Source: Citrus sinensis
Lineage: Eukaryota; Streptophyta; Magnoliopsida; Sapindales; Rutaceae
Length of the DNA stretch: 64,000 nucleotides
Direction of reading: 5' to 3'
Assembly (NCBI RefSeq): GCF_022201045.2
Contig: NC_068558.1
Coordinates: forward strand, 11,685,501 to 11,749,500
Shown here: positions 12,618 to 24,686 of the stretch, piece by piece
Numbering within the stretch: the first letter of the stretch is position 1
Layout of the letters: every line of letters starts with the position of its first letter
Translations under genes and position numbers: made by a program
The notes under the pieces: generated by a model
Database searches by the model: none
What the model was told of the DNA's origin: nothing
Seen by the model: only the letters and a program-made list of their open reading frames with translations

Positions 12618-13440
12618 GAATGGTTGTCCTTGTTTTGTTTGTTTCGGCAAATTTTATGGTTTGAGGTGAAGATTATGAAAGTTGGTGTAAAACAGAAAGC
12701 TTAATGGTAAAGAGGTCTGAAGTAGAAGCAAAGCTAAAATATTAAAAGATTAAGATTAAAGGGTTTCGGAGACAAGGCGAGAAAGATAAGTTCTTCAAGT
12801 TCCAGAATAGGAAGGTCGTTACCAGTTTCCAGCATGTGCCTGCAAGCTCTAGCTATCCAGGTGCCATAGGCCCATAGCTGATCTCATCCCCATGCATACA
12901 CACAGGAGTTCATAAACTAAAACCAAGGCAGAAACATGGAGGATTTGGCGAGGGAGAAAGGGAAGAAGAGAAATGAGAAATCGTAAATGGCAAAAATATG
13001 ATTGGATTGTGACAACAGTATAGAGAGGTAACTTACATCAAAATTACTTGTGGCACAAAACTTAATAAATATAAGTGGCGAAGTCTGCATCATCTTGACA
13101 ATAAAAGCTAGACAATATGAAATGCCACCTTTTCCCTTGTCGTTTATCAACAACCTAAAACATCTGTATCCACATTTTCAACCTCACCCATTGTCACAGT
13201 ATACAATCATACAAACCCCAGTAATAATAATTCAGTTCTGTTTATGGCATTGGGTTCATGTCATGGAATTTAGATTAAATGTTGCTGTCAAATGAAAAGA
13301 TTTTAGATTTTCAACAGCATTTGTGAGTACCAAAGATTAGTGTTCTTACATATCTATACAATAAACAGCGAATGGAGATCTGAGAAATATATCATTGTGT
13401 AAAAAGCAATCAGGGAACAAATGTTCTCTTTTCGAAAATC
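12618..13440. other. Spacer between PNGase A gene 2 and the Rab3GAP2-like gene
   Basis: This holds the promoter side of the frameshifted PNGase A copy and the 3' side of the next minus-strand gene. The short open frames have no recognisable coding signal. I see no repeat or RNA gene. Confidence 0.55.
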
Positions 13441-16400
13441 TCAACTAAGGGAACGGTTCAGAACCGATAATTGTCCAGAGTCTCCGTTCAACAAGAAAAC
13501 CTCCAGAGGCACATAAGGAGAAGAGGCCATTGATGATCCAAACCTGTAGGTGGGTTGCAGTATTTTGCTACCTTTGGCGCACTGAATAGTTAAGAGACGT
13601 GGTCCAGTTCTCATCTGCCATACCTGCAAGATGCTGCCAAAAAATAAATAAATATTGCAAAATACTCTTGAAAAAATTAAATTAAGAACAGCATTAACTG
13701 GTACTGAAGAGGTTTTCCCATTGCTTCAGATTATTGTGAAACGTTTATATAACCTAGAGAATAATAGGCTATTCCTCACCCTAAAAGGGAGAAATCTAGA
13801 AGGAAGAAAATAGAAAATAAAAAAGTAGTAATACTTTGTTTCTTAGTACCTCATACCATGGACATTTGTTCTAAAAAAGGACATGACACACATTTGCTGG
13901 ATAATTAAGTGACATATTCGACAACTCTAAAGAGTAGGCACAAACCTAATTGTAAACTATGTGTCACTAGATTGTAAATCAAGCCAGAAACTAGCCATTG
14001 AAGACTCCAAAAGAGCAAGATAGAGATTACCGAAAATAGCCACAAGAAATTCTCAAGCAATAACAAAAAATTTTGAAACAGGACACACAGATCAGTCAGC
14101 ATCTTTTAATACTTAAATACAAGATACATATGCTTCCTCCAAATGAAAAAAAGACAGATGAATATACCTCGATAATTCCTTTTCGGGGTGCATGAATAGC
14201 TAAACAAAGGCAATAATCACTCTTCACTGGTGCATAATAAGCAGAACTTGTTGCAGCATCTTTGTTGACTAGCATCTCCATGAAAACGCAGCTAGCATCA
14301 CGATAACCCTAAATGAAATGAAGTTTTTCATTAAAAGAACCAAAAAAAAAAAAAGGAACATACAAAACAAAGAAATATAAGGAAGTTCACAGAAAACCTT
14401 CCACAATCGAACTACTACAAGTGCCTGAGTGTCTAATAGCAATATCCGACCCAGCGAATCTGTTATTGCAGCCAATGAGCCACTAGGTGATAATGTGAGC
14501 CTTTCACCCTTCCTAGGATGATCTTTCAAACATGTCAAAGGGGAAGCTGCAACAAGATATGGTCAAAAATTCAGCCCCTGCTTTTAGTAAAAAGTTATCA
14601 GCACCATGTAAATATGTTCCAAAAAACTTCATCAGTACAGAGACAGACACAGAGACAAAAGTAGTCAGAAATTATCAAATTCACCTAAAAGTTTATTTAT
14701 GTTCCCAAAAACAAGGAATTTATGCATGCTCTAAAAATCCATTTATCTTTTTAAGAGCAGTTTCATTCACGAAACACACCTTTATCTTAAATTTATTTAC
14801 TAACAAATGCTATAACTGACATATATGATGCAAAGGCAGGAGACAGAAAAAATCAAGAACAGAATGGAAGCACTAGGAGTAGGGAAATGAGGAGATAGAA
14901 GCAACGAGGATGTGACAGAAAAATCTCCTATGAAAAGTAAGAAAGAAACACTATAAGCACATATAGAACAAAGAGATTTATCATGTAAAAGAGAATAATT
15001 CACACAGAAAAAAGAAAAACATAAATTTATTAATATGTAAGTCAGATAATAACTTCTTAAGGGTACAAGTATTACTTAACTTTCTTCAGGAACAATGTTT
15101 TCATTTCTCATAAGATGACCAAAATTTTCATGTTTCTATTTATACATACATGCACCATTATGTGCATACATGCTCACTTGTATATTAGTCCATGCATCTC
15201 GATTACACACGTTCAGCAAGATAAATACTTCAAAAGTCTCAGTTAAATGATAATTTATAGTCAATACTTTAATTTATAAACAATTAAAATGATAAGAAAA
15301 CAGAAGAAATCAACTAACTTTACCTCGAGCAAATGACTGAGGCTTTGGTTCTGATTTCTTAGGCGATTGTTCGCTGCGCCATATCATTTTGGACAAAGAA
15401 GATATTGTTGAAAATGTAGCAGGTACGACTTTAGATAGAATAGCTCCAACCAGGGACCTGCTTCTGTCTTCTGAAAGTCTTTTAAAAAATGAAACAGCTG
15501 TTAATAAAACATAAAATGATAAACAACAAAGTGACTTGTGGATAGGAACCAGAGATCAATCCTAAATTCCAACTTAGAAGAAGAGATTAGAAAAGGGGTA
15601 TATCCTTTGAAATCCTACCACACTAACCTGAATGCTGAAATCACAGCGTCCTCTCCAATAGTGACTGCACAGAAATAACGTTGACTTGACTGCCCAACAA
15701 TAAAAGCAGCTGAATTCAAATACCAGAATAAGTTCAGAAACTTTCCATAATTCAGTGGGCAAACCACCAAAGTCTTAACATGTATGCTACAAAGTGGAAT
15801 CAAGGAACTTGACAAAAAGAAAACAATGGTTTACTTGTTCTAGAAAACACATTTAAATGATCATGATACCAATTGTTCAGTAAATGTACTGTTTGGACAC
15901 CTGGCATAGAATCTAAACAGAGAAACTGTAGGTTATCAGAATTAAGGAAACAAATTATCACCTGCACTTCCATCAGTGGTGGAGGCATTAGACCAGTAAT
16001 TGCTGCATCGGCACATGGCCCATACTTGCTGACATTCCACAACTGATGAGGCAACCTTTCATATGAATTTTCCAAATCCTCTGAATCTCTCTGTTTCGGC
16101 TTCTGATCCCAAAAATTAGAATTTGAGTCTTGAAACCATCGCTGCAGCATTTTCTACATCTCAAGAATGGAAAGTTGTTAGATCATAAGAAATTAAGTTT
16201 CCAGGAGGCTAGAGGTTTGAAATGAAACAAATACGGAACTATGGAAAGTAAACACAAATCAACCCTCCATCCAAAACTCAAATACATTGCGATAGATCCT
16301 AATCCGGGACAAAAGATATTTATTTATTTTATTTAAAGATAGCACCGTGATTTTTTTTTCTTTTTTTCCAAAGACAAAGTTTTAACTATAATTCCAATAG

Positions 16401-17340
16401 TTACCTGAATCTCAGAACCATCAAAACGGGCAAGTACTCCAGGCATTACAACACAAACCTCCTCCTCTGCTGTATCTTGAGTTAAATCTCTCCTACTTCC
16501 ACGGACTCGCAACTTTAGAATCCGTCCGGGATGTATCAACTGCAAGCACAAATCTCAATCAATTAGTTCCTAGATCATTGCAATGATAATACGCACAGAA
16601 TAGCAAAGACCACCAACACACACAAGAATAGCATGACCATCTGAGTTTACTCATACCTAATTATCAAAGAACTGCAATCCGACCAGATTAATAGGAAACA
16701 TTTCCAACGTAGAATGTACCTTGTCCCTAAGAATTAATTCCATGTACTCCCTAAAGATTGCTTTGCCTCACTCATAAAGCTATACAAAATGCAAAAACAT
16801 TTATTATACAACGTGGTGTGCTAAGAATTGTTGTGCTTCTACTTAACTTTGAATTAAACTCCCATTTTTAACTCACTAAGTTATCATTTTCGACCCAAAA
16901 TTAAATCAATTTCAAAATGCCAACGTTTTTCAAGAAATTAATGAAAAAAGTTATGTATAATTTAATTCCAAAAACATAAAATATAATAAAGTTACCTGTC
17001 GGTGCACCAGATCACCTTTCAAATCATAAACCAAAAAGTAACCTCTCGAGGTCCCAACGGCAAGGGCTCTCATTTCTTCAAACACCAACCACTCAATAGC
17101 GGTTATGTACTCGGAGGCGATCGGGGAAAGCTCGGGTCGGATTTTGGCCACGAGGCCTTCCGGGTCGGCCCAGTTAATAATCACGGTTTGATATCTGTTG
17201 GCGAGAGCGATGGTGTGCATGTCCAACGCGCAGAGAAGGTTAGGGTCGTTCACCAGCCAGCCTTCCTTGCCCGCGCCGAGGTCGCTGAGATCCGTGCAGG
17301 CGATGGACCCCACCTCCGTCGTGTGCGTGCGTTTTGACAT
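13441..17340 (-). CDS. Rab3 GTPase-activating protein non-catalytic subunit-like (N-terminal domain protein)
   Basis: In animals the non-catalytic subunit (RAB3GAP2) partners RAB3GAP1 to regulate Rab3 and Rab18 in membrane traffic and autophagy. Exons on the minus strand are 16996-17340, 16405-16539, 15962-16153, 15628-15689, 15324-15478, 14398-14546, 14168-14308 and 13441-13623. Phases close and give 453 residues. The protein reads as the N-terminal beta-propeller-like part of the family. Recognisable stretches include AIEWLVFEEMRALAVGTSRG, GRILKLRVRG, LTLSPSGSLAAITDSLGRIL, YRDASCVFME and VWQMRTGPRLL. It stops soon after PLEVFLLNGDSGQLSVLN. The human protein is about three times longer, so the C-terminal helical part is absent; plants commonly have only this short form. 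The start at 17340 gives MSKRTHTTEVGS; an upstream in-frame GTG is unlikely to be used. The family call rests on recalled sequence patterns. Confidence 0.85.
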
Positions 17341-18943
17341 TTTTTTGGTGTCGTTTTGATTGGGCTCCACCGTTTCCCGTTTACGCCATATGGATGGATC
17401 GGAGAAAGAGTACGAGCAAAGTTAACCACTAAGAAGAAGGTACCGAAGTGACTATTATGCGATTTTGCTATTGTGTTTTGAAAGTGCATTTGTTCCTTTT
17501 TTTTTTTTTTTTAAGAAAAATTTATTTATTATTTTGTCTGAAAATGTAAAAAAATGAAAATTTATTTGACTAATTGTGTGCAAATGATTTTTTAATAGCA
17601 ACACATAATTTTTACATAAATATAATTTATAATTTAAAACAAAAAAAAATGTAAAGTCTAACAATAGTTTTTATTTACAACAATTCCAAAAGTCTTATTG
17701 TATTTTTTTTTATGGATTGAGCAATGAGAATGTGGAATGAAAATGAGTGAGAGTGTTTAATTATAAATAAATAAGAATGAAATTTGAAGCGAGTCTCATA
17801 AATTTAGAAATGAGAATCTCATTCTCATAAGAATGTGGAAACGAATATGAGAACATTAATTGTTATTTATACTTTTAGTAAAAATTAAAAAAATTATTTT
17901 TACCTAAAAATAATAATAATTAGAATTAGGGTCTCCATGTAGTGCTAGGCTAAAACTTCAGTATCAATAGCGGGATAAAAAGTGAATTATTAGATGAAGT
18001 CCAATGGTTCTTAATAATTAATTAAAACTGAGTAAAATTTTAAAATTTGTTGAGTAAAAAGAATTTCACTAGTTAAAGAAGATTAGATTAAGATCCTTTA
18101 CTAATTAAATAAGGTAAAGAATCCCAAAAAGTAAACTTTTTATGTGATAGTACTCTAACAAATCACAGCTCTTTTAATTTTCTCTATTCAAATATAAACA
18201 AAATAAGTTATATTAATATACTGTAATATGATATTTACGGTAAAAATTAGAGGCATAAATTCGTTCACACATGTCAATTCGTTCATAATTTTGTTCTAAA
18301 TACATCAATAGATTATTTTTAATTTCTTGATACATCACTCATGATTAATTTAGTATTCAGTTTTTAAATTATAATATCTAAAAATAAAATCTATTAACTA
18401 TTCATATAGTTGACTTTTAAAAAATAAACATATGAGTAAAAATTGAAAACAAATTAAGTAAAAAATATTATATTTCAACTTATAAAAATTATCTTCACGA
18501 GATTAGTATTTTTTTTTTCTACAATGAACTTAAAAAAAAATTCTGTGAATAATTAAAGGAGTAATTTTCTTTTAAAAAATTAAAAAGATATGAAAGTTAC
18601 TTAAATTTAAGGATTCCCAATAATTTCAATATTAATACATACACATCATAGAAAAAATATTATAATAATAATAATTAATAATAATAATCAACTAAAATAA
18701 TTTTAATAACTTATAATAATTATAAAATAAAATAAATACATGAGTGACAAATAAAAAAATCTAACTGATAATTTCCCACCGGATAGCACCTTAAATTTAT
18801 GGGCTTACGTGTCAGTCTCTCAAACTAAAAGTAACTAACTGATAATTTCCCACCTAAAACGCACCGTTAGATAAAATCCGAAGAAACTATAAATCAAAAA
18901 GTAAATTATCATCATTCCAAACTTTTCTCCGTCTCTCTCTAAA
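17341..18943. other. Divergent intergenic region, AT-rich
   Basis: This is a 1.6-kb spacer between two genes transcribed away from each other, so it carries both promoters. Most of it is very AT-rich. Near 17710-17850 there are repeated ATGAGAAT/ATTCTCAT motifs in both orientations, perhaps an old MITE. The 18-base sequence AACTGATAATTTCCCACC occurs twice, near 18763 and 18838, 75 bases apart in the proximal promoter of the plus-strand gene. No gene is visible. Confidence 0.55.
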
Positions 18944-20668
18944 ATGCAGGACCTCTCCTTCTCTAAAACCCTAAACCCTTCACCTTTTTTTCCTAAACCC
19001 CATTTCCAACTTTCCCGCCAATTCCCCCAATTTTCCCGCCTAGACATTCGGGCCTTAGCGGGACGGAGCAAGAAGAAGCCGGGCGGGGAGTCCTCAGGCC
19101 GGCTAGAAGGAAACGCAGCGTTTCGGCGCAGATCAAAGCGCAAACCAAAGTACAGGCCCGTCAACCTCGCAGACTATCCCTTTTACCGCTTTAAAAACTC
19201 TAACAAGAAAACCCTCTATGCCGACAACTTCACCGAGTCGGAGCTCGAAATGATCGGATTGGGGTACGACCGGATGGTCCGGTTCATGGAAAAGGACGAC
19301 CCGGATTTGCGCCACCCTTATGACTGGTACAAGTACGGGGAGTATGGGCCCTACTCGTGGCGCGGAGTTGTAGTTGGTGAGCCAGTACGCGGTCGTTTTA
19401 GTGATGAACGTGTGAGAATGTATAGTCCGGTGAAGGACCATGAAGAGTGGGAGAAAATTGAGCAACATGAAATGGGTATTGATTTTGGGGAAAGATTGAA
19501 GAAAATGGATAAGAGTGTCGGGTTTAGGTACTTTTGGGTGTTTGTGAGACACCCCAGATGGAGAGTTAATGAAAAGCCGTGGGAGCAATGGACTTTGGTT
19601 GCTGAAGTTGTTATTGAAGCGGGCAAAAAGAGATTGGATAAGTGGAATTTGATGGGTAGGTTAGGGAATAAAGCTAGGTCTTCGATAACACAGTGTGCGG
19701 CTTGGATGAGGCCGGATATTATTTATGTTAAGAGGCCGGTTTATCAGTGTAGGTTTGAGCCTCAAGATAATTTTTTTAAGGCGATATTGCCATTTCTTGA
19801 TCCGAAAACAGAGGGGAGTTTTTTGTTTGAGTTAAGGAATGATGATGATGGGAGTGTGGAGATGTGTACTTATTTTGGTGGGTTGTGTAAGATTGCAAGG
19901 GTGAGTCCTAAGGCTTTTGTGGACGATGTAGTGAATGCGTATGAGAAGTTGAGTGAGGAGAAGAAGTCCAAGTGTTTAGAGTTTTTGCTGTCAAATCATC
20001 CTGTGCAGCTGTTGCATCCATATACGAAAGAGTGGAAGGCTAAGTTGGAGGAAGAGGAGCTGGGTTGTGATGCCCCGGATGATGATGATGATGATGACCT
20101 TGGTAGTAATGGTGAGAATGAATTTACTGATTGGATTGAGGATGATAGTGATGGTAGCGATGATGGTGAGTTCGTTGATGAGAATGATGATGTGGTTATG
20201 GACATGGATGAGCGTGGAGGTGATGAATCAGGAGATCAAGATTATGATGATGATGATGATGATGATGAAGAGGAATTTGATCCAGAAGAGGATAAGAAGC
20301 TCTGGGAGGAGGAGTTTAAGAAGGCAACGAGTAATTCTGAAAGAATGGAAATGCTTGCAAAACGAAGTGTGGAAACATCTACTGTGTTTTATAAGAAGCA
20401 GTTGGAGTTGATGAAATCAAAGGAGAAGAAAAATGTTGCAGAAGATGGAGATGAAACTGCCTTGCGGGGTAAAAGAGCCAAAGTGACCCCTGAAGAATGG
20501 AAGATTGCTGGGTTTGGGCCATGGAGGAAGAGGATGAAGAAGAGCAAAATTCCTCCAGAGTTGTTTCTGCGATCAGCAGTTAGGCCTTTTACTTACAGGA
20601 ACCTTGTGAAGGAAATTGTTTTGACAAGGCATGCTATTTTGGATGGAGATATTGGTGTAAAAGAATGA
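18944..20668 (+). CDS. PTAC10: Plastid nucleoid protein, probably pTAC10/PAP3-like
   Basis: This is an intact single-exon frame of 574 codons. The N terminus is a plausible chloroplast transit peptide, rich in Ser, Phe, Pro and Arg with few acidic residues. A basic segment (RRRSKRKPKYRP) follows, then a highly conserved-looking core: YDWYKYGEYGPYSWRGVVVG, VGFRYFWVFVRHPRW, DKWNLMGRLGNKAR and TYFGGLCKIARVSPKAFVDD. After residue about 370 there is a long Asp/Glu-rich stretch encoded by GAT repeats, then a basic C-terminal block (RGKRAKVTPEEWK and FGPWRKRMKKSKIPPELF). These features recall pTAC10, a subunit tied to the plastid-encoded RNA polymerase with an S1-like RNA-binding fold. I place it from memory of the family, not from alignment, and it seems shorter than the Arabidopsis protein. 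That it is a real protein gene is near certain; the name is not. Confidence 0.62.
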   Translation: MQDLSFSKTLNPSPFFPKPHFQLSRQFPQFSRLDIRALAGRSKKKPGGESSGRLEGNAAFRRRSKRKPKYRPVNLADYPFYRFKNSNKKTLYADNFTESELEMIGLGYDRMVRFMEKDDPDLRHPYDWYKYGEYGPYSWRGVVVGEPVRGRFSDERVRMYSPVKDHEEWEKIEQHEMGIDFGERLKKMDKSVGFRYFWVFVRHPRWRVNEKPWEQWTLVAEVVIEAGKKRLDKWNLMGRLGNKARSSITQCAAWMRPDIIYVKRPVYQCRFEPQDNFFKAILPFLDPKTEGSFLFELRNDDDGSVEMCTYFGGLCKIARVSPKAFVDDVVNAYEKLSEEKKSKCLEFLLSNHPVQLLHPYTKEWKAKLEEEELGCDAPDDDDDDDLGSNGENEFTDWIEDDSDGSDDGEFVDENDDVVMDMDERGGDESGDQDYDDDDDDDEEEFDPEEDKKLWEEEFKKATSNSERMEMLAKRSVETSTVFYKKQLELMKSKEKKNVAEDGDETALRGKRAKVTPEEWKIAGFGPWRKRMKKSKIPPELFLRSAVRPFTYRNLVKEIVLTRHAILDGDIGVKE

Positions 20669-21447
20669 TGCATGGGACTTATGCTGAGGGATTTTGTCTA
20701 TGTAAAAGTAACAATAATCAGCCAGCAAATGATCAAGCAATTATGAATTCCACTGAATGTCAAATCAATATACACTGCTTGTCCATGTTTATACAAAATT
20801 TTGGATATTTTATGTTTGCAGAAAGTTCCGTTTGGAGGTTGAGAGAGTAGCCAAAGTGTAGATCTATCAAGATTTTTTGGCATCATCTGGAATGATACGA
20901 GGGATTTTTCTGCATTCTTTTTCTTGTTTTGCTTTTCTTTTTTCCTCTCATGTAAGGTTCCCATGATCATCTTCTCTGTTTCTTGAATGACCATAACTTT
21001 AAATGCCTTGCTTACTCAAATCAAGTTCTTTTTTTTTTTTTCCGAGAAGAAATCAAGTTCTAATTTTGGTCAAACACACAATATTTCAGCATTAAGCTTT
21101 CAAGTATCTGTAAGGAATTCTTCACGGTAATACACATCCACCAAGATAAAAAAATCACATTGTAAGTCCATGGCTAATAGCTAGGTCAAACAAAGAATAT
21201 TTAATTAACTGCAAATGGAAAATGAACAAATAATAAATAACCCTGCAAATAGAAAACTTTTGTCTGAATTCTGGAAGCCTATTCCAGAATTCAAATACAA
21301 AATGGATGATGTGTCACATATGTCTCTACCTAACTGAAACCAGATCTCATGTTTAATCTTCAAAAAGACGCCACTCCTAGAAGTTTAACTTGTCATGATG
21401 TCAATATCACGCACACACAACCGCATTCTATGAAATTCTGGGTTCTG
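20669..21447. other. Spacer between converging genes
   Basis: This holds the 3' side of the pTAC10-like gene and of the small minus-strand gene. A frame at 20665-20850 overlaps the upstream stop and has no coding character. I see no repeat or RNA gene. Confidence 0.55.
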
Positions 21448-23056
21448 TCATTTAGCAGGAGGAGCTCTGTAATTTGTTGGCCCATTTGCAGGGAAGAACA
21501 TCTCTCTAACTCCTTCAGCCTTTATAACGGGGAAAATAGTGCTTGATGCACCCTGGAAAATGTAGGAAACAAGATATCATTAGAAAGAAAAAAGCTGTAT
21601 TCATCGTAATTGACAAAATGATAGAAATCATTGAGGCCAGGCAAAGTATAAATTGAAGTTTCGAGCACCAAAGATACTGAATTCAATCTAGCTCCAATCA
21701 ACATATGTTTAGGCGAAGGAAATGGAAGTAATAAGCAACCGACTCCAAAGACTGCTGCAGCAAAGAAATGGACTACCAAGCTCAACGGATGAGGGTTTAC
21801 ACCTGATAGCAGAGCTATTGGTCCATTTGTACCTCCAAAACTCAAGTAGTCGAAACTGACATGCTTGTCTCATTTCATTTCTTGATGGATCAGATGACGC
21901 ACAAAAAACCTTGTAAAGGGCATCTCCAAGTGTATTTATTGTAGATGCCACTGCCTGCAAGCAAGATCATATACGTGTCTTGTAAGTAAAAAGTCTGGAA
22001 CACATGTTTCTGAGGTGCAGGGCAGTGGTACTAAGTGTGAATTTTTCTCACTTCAAGGAAAATGGTAAAAATATCACAACCAGAGCTGCAAAACACATGA
22101 ACTATCAGATGTGGAGACTTCAAAAATCAATATAGAGACACCTGCAATTAAGAGTTTATGCCAGCGTTAAATAGAGGAGAAGGGTCCGGGCAGTGTTCTA
22201 AAATGAAAATAAGAACTTTTAAATTATTAACATACTAAAACGTGGAATGTGTTAATGAATAGGTGATTATATCTTGCCATCGGTCAAGGGAAAGTTTGGC
22301 CATATCTGGGAATTTAGCTTGAGAATCTCATATGATTCAACAAAAGCCAATGAAAAAGGTTGAGAAAATTTTCAAGGGATTCTGAAACCATTGAAGCCAA
22401 ACAATTGTAGACCCGGGAAAGAAAATTAAAAAATGGTTCACTATTAGATAAGTCGAAGAATCACTGACATGAGCAGTCATTTGTCTAAAAGCAGAAATTT
22501 TGTGGCATCGGTAATTTTTTTTTTTTTTGGCACTTTACATTCCTCAAATTAGTAGCAGTAGGCAGTTGAGAGGCAGAGGACTAAAATGCCACTGATGACA
22601 GTTTCAGGGTAATTAGAGGCGATTGATTCAAAAAGAATGTTCCACCCCACTCAACTTAGATGCCACAAGTTAAAATTACAGAAATTGAAGTGAAAGAGAA
22701 AATTTTTTTTCTTGTTCCTTTTCATTAAAAACCTGATGATTTCTGATCCAAAAGATTTTCTGCTAAAAAAAATGGATAGAAAAGGGGAGTGTATATAATA
22801 TACATATTGAATCAGTTCAAGACTCAAATTAATCGTGATCAGTACATAAACATCAACCAAAAGTGGCAATTTGTCAACTCAAATATTACACAAATGAAAA
22901 ACTAACATCACACACGTTATCTGTATAAAAGAGAGAGGGAAGCTTACAGATAGAAGAAGTGGGGCTGGGGGAGGCAGAGAAGGAAAAACCAATGAAAGGT
23001 GAGAGTAGTGACAATATTGCTAGAAGGAAATTGCATAATAGATGATGATTGCTCAT
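21448..23056 (-). CDS. Possible small secreted protein, three exons
   Basis: I do not recognise the family. Exon 1 (22948-23056) opens with ATG and encodes a textbook signal peptide (core LLCNFLLAILSLLSPFIGF) followed by a Ser/Pro-rich stretch. The terminal exon (21448-21552) has a good acceptor (TTTTCCAG) and encodes 34 residues including IFPVIKAEGVREMFFPANGP, ending in a stop. A small middle exon (21910-21950) links them in phase if the second AG of the tandem acceptor GCAGGCAG is used and the weak donor AAG|GTTTTT is accepted. The product would be about 85 residues. The first and last exons look like real coding sequence. The middle exon is the least certain part, and another internal exon is possible. 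A Mutator-like element starts only 221 bases upstream of this ATG. Confidence 0.4.
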
Positions 23057-23267
23057 CGCTTTTGAAAGTATAAATAGTAGAGGAAAATATAAATGTACCA
23101 GTCCTGCTACATTATCATTGCTGACTTAAAATTGAACGGTTTTATCATGTTAATAGGATGACGTGATAGGAATGTCTCTCAACTAAGTTACAACTGAGCA
23201 TTATCATCAAAGTCAAAGCAAAAACAAAATGTTATATAACATTTGTCACGCAGTGGAAACTCTTCAC

Positions 23268-23276
23268 CAATTTTTG
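23268..23276 (+). repeat. Target duplication, left copy (CCAATTTTT)
   Basis: The nine bases CCAATTTTT directly flank the left terminus of the Mutator-like element. They are repeated without mismatch at 26441-26449, directly after its right terminus. Nine bases is the typical Mutator target-duplication length. Confidence 0.85.
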
Positions 23277-23708
23277 AGAAATTTATAAAAATAACCATAA
23301 ACATTTTATTATTTTTATAATTATTCATCTTAACTTTTTTCTATCAACATTAGCCAAACACAAGCTTTTCTCCCCAAATTATCCTTCTTTACAGACCAAA
23401 AGCAACATTGTTTTTCCCAGATCGTCAAACCAAACGCAGCTTTCCACTCTTGAATCATCAGCCAACGGCGACGGCAAAAGACAACGGTAAAAGTGAAATC
23501 CGATCATAATCTATCCGGATCCAACACTAATCGACATCACTTAGTGCTATGAGTTATTTTCTGAACTTGCTGAACTGAGTCGGGGGTGAATCTGGCGACA
23601 AGGTGCTTCGGGCGACAGGTTGCTTGTCGCACCAATCCTTGGAGATTCATTAAAACTGTATTATTTTGATAGGGCTTAAATAATTTTTTTTTTATAATTT
23701 CAGGCTTA

Positions 23709-24509
23709 ATGAATTCAGTTGTACTTGAATTGTGGTACGATAGTTGGTGGGAGACATTAGAGGATGACCGTATGGAGTATGTGAATGGTAAAAATCGAGC
23801 TTTTTTGGTTGGGAAAAATTGTCTGTTTGATCAGTTATTGACAAGAGTATACGAGGTGTTATAAATAAACCCTAATGAATATAGTATCACAATAAAGACA
23901 ACTTTGAGGTCTAGTAACACATTATATCGTATATGTGCACTGCCCATGAATATATGTGATGATGAAATGGTGAGGGTTGTGTTGCATATGGCATCCGACG
24001 TAGCCAATTTTGGATGCATTCCTATATTCGTGACCACATCACCTCGAGTTCCGAGCGAAGATATTGAGCCACATGTCGATACAGAAACTTCATTTAGAGC
24101 AAATATGTTTGGCCCCGATAATGATGAAGATGTGTTGCCAAGGACAATATCGCTACAGCAATATTACTCTCCAATCCACGACAATTATGACAACATTGAT
24201 GATAATGACGTTACGTTACAGGATGTTGGAGCAACGGTATTTTCAATAACGACGTTGTTGGAGCAACAGTATTCTCCGTATCACAACAATGATTTTCGGG
24301 ACAATGATGATTTTCATAATGAGACAGAGGGGGATAATGTTTGTGCAGAACCTTCTAATAATACGAGGCGGGGCACTCATTTAAATAATGATGGTGATGA
24401 TGGAGGAGCCGGCCCTTTGAATGTTCCGTCGTTTCAGCATGAGGATGAGTGTGAAGACAATACTCATGTGAATAACAGAGACAATAGATCTATTCCTTCT
24501 ATGGTTTGA
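23709..24509 (+). pseudogene. MURA-like transposase, N-terminal remnant
   Basis: The frame opens at 23709 and is interrupted by one in-frame stop at 23862-23864. It continues open to 24509 in the same frame. The stretch around RICALPMNICDDEMVRVVLH, with an acidic Asp/Asn-rich tail, resembles the N-terminal region of plant MULE transposases that precedes the zinc-ribbon and DDE domains. Neither of those domains follows. The stop codon and the missing catalytic part make it non-functional. Confidence 0.65.
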
Positions 24510-24686
24510 TCGAGAAGGATAATTGACCCCCTTACAAGTCTTGCTCCAACTTTGCCTTCGAACATGGTTGCTCTAAGCTTTATTAGCAGTTGTGACTCAA
24601 ATGATTGATGGTTGGTGCTGTATAAAATATCATTTAAAATTAGTAAATGAAAAGTAAAAAATGTCGATTAAATACTTAGAGTATAC

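Noticed and set aside
17250-17489. Frame covering the start of the Rab3GAP2-like gene in another phase
   Set aside because: It overlaps the well-supported first exon in the wrong frame.
17690-17860. Possible old MITE with ATGAGAAT/ATTCTCAT repeats
   Set aside because: The inverted motifs are too short and scattered to define ends or a target duplication.
19133-20411. Frames antisense or out of frame to the pTAC10-like gene, including a Met/Asp-rich one at 20067-20411
   Set aside because: They are shadows of the real frame, produced by the GAT-repeat tract and GC-balanced coding sequence.
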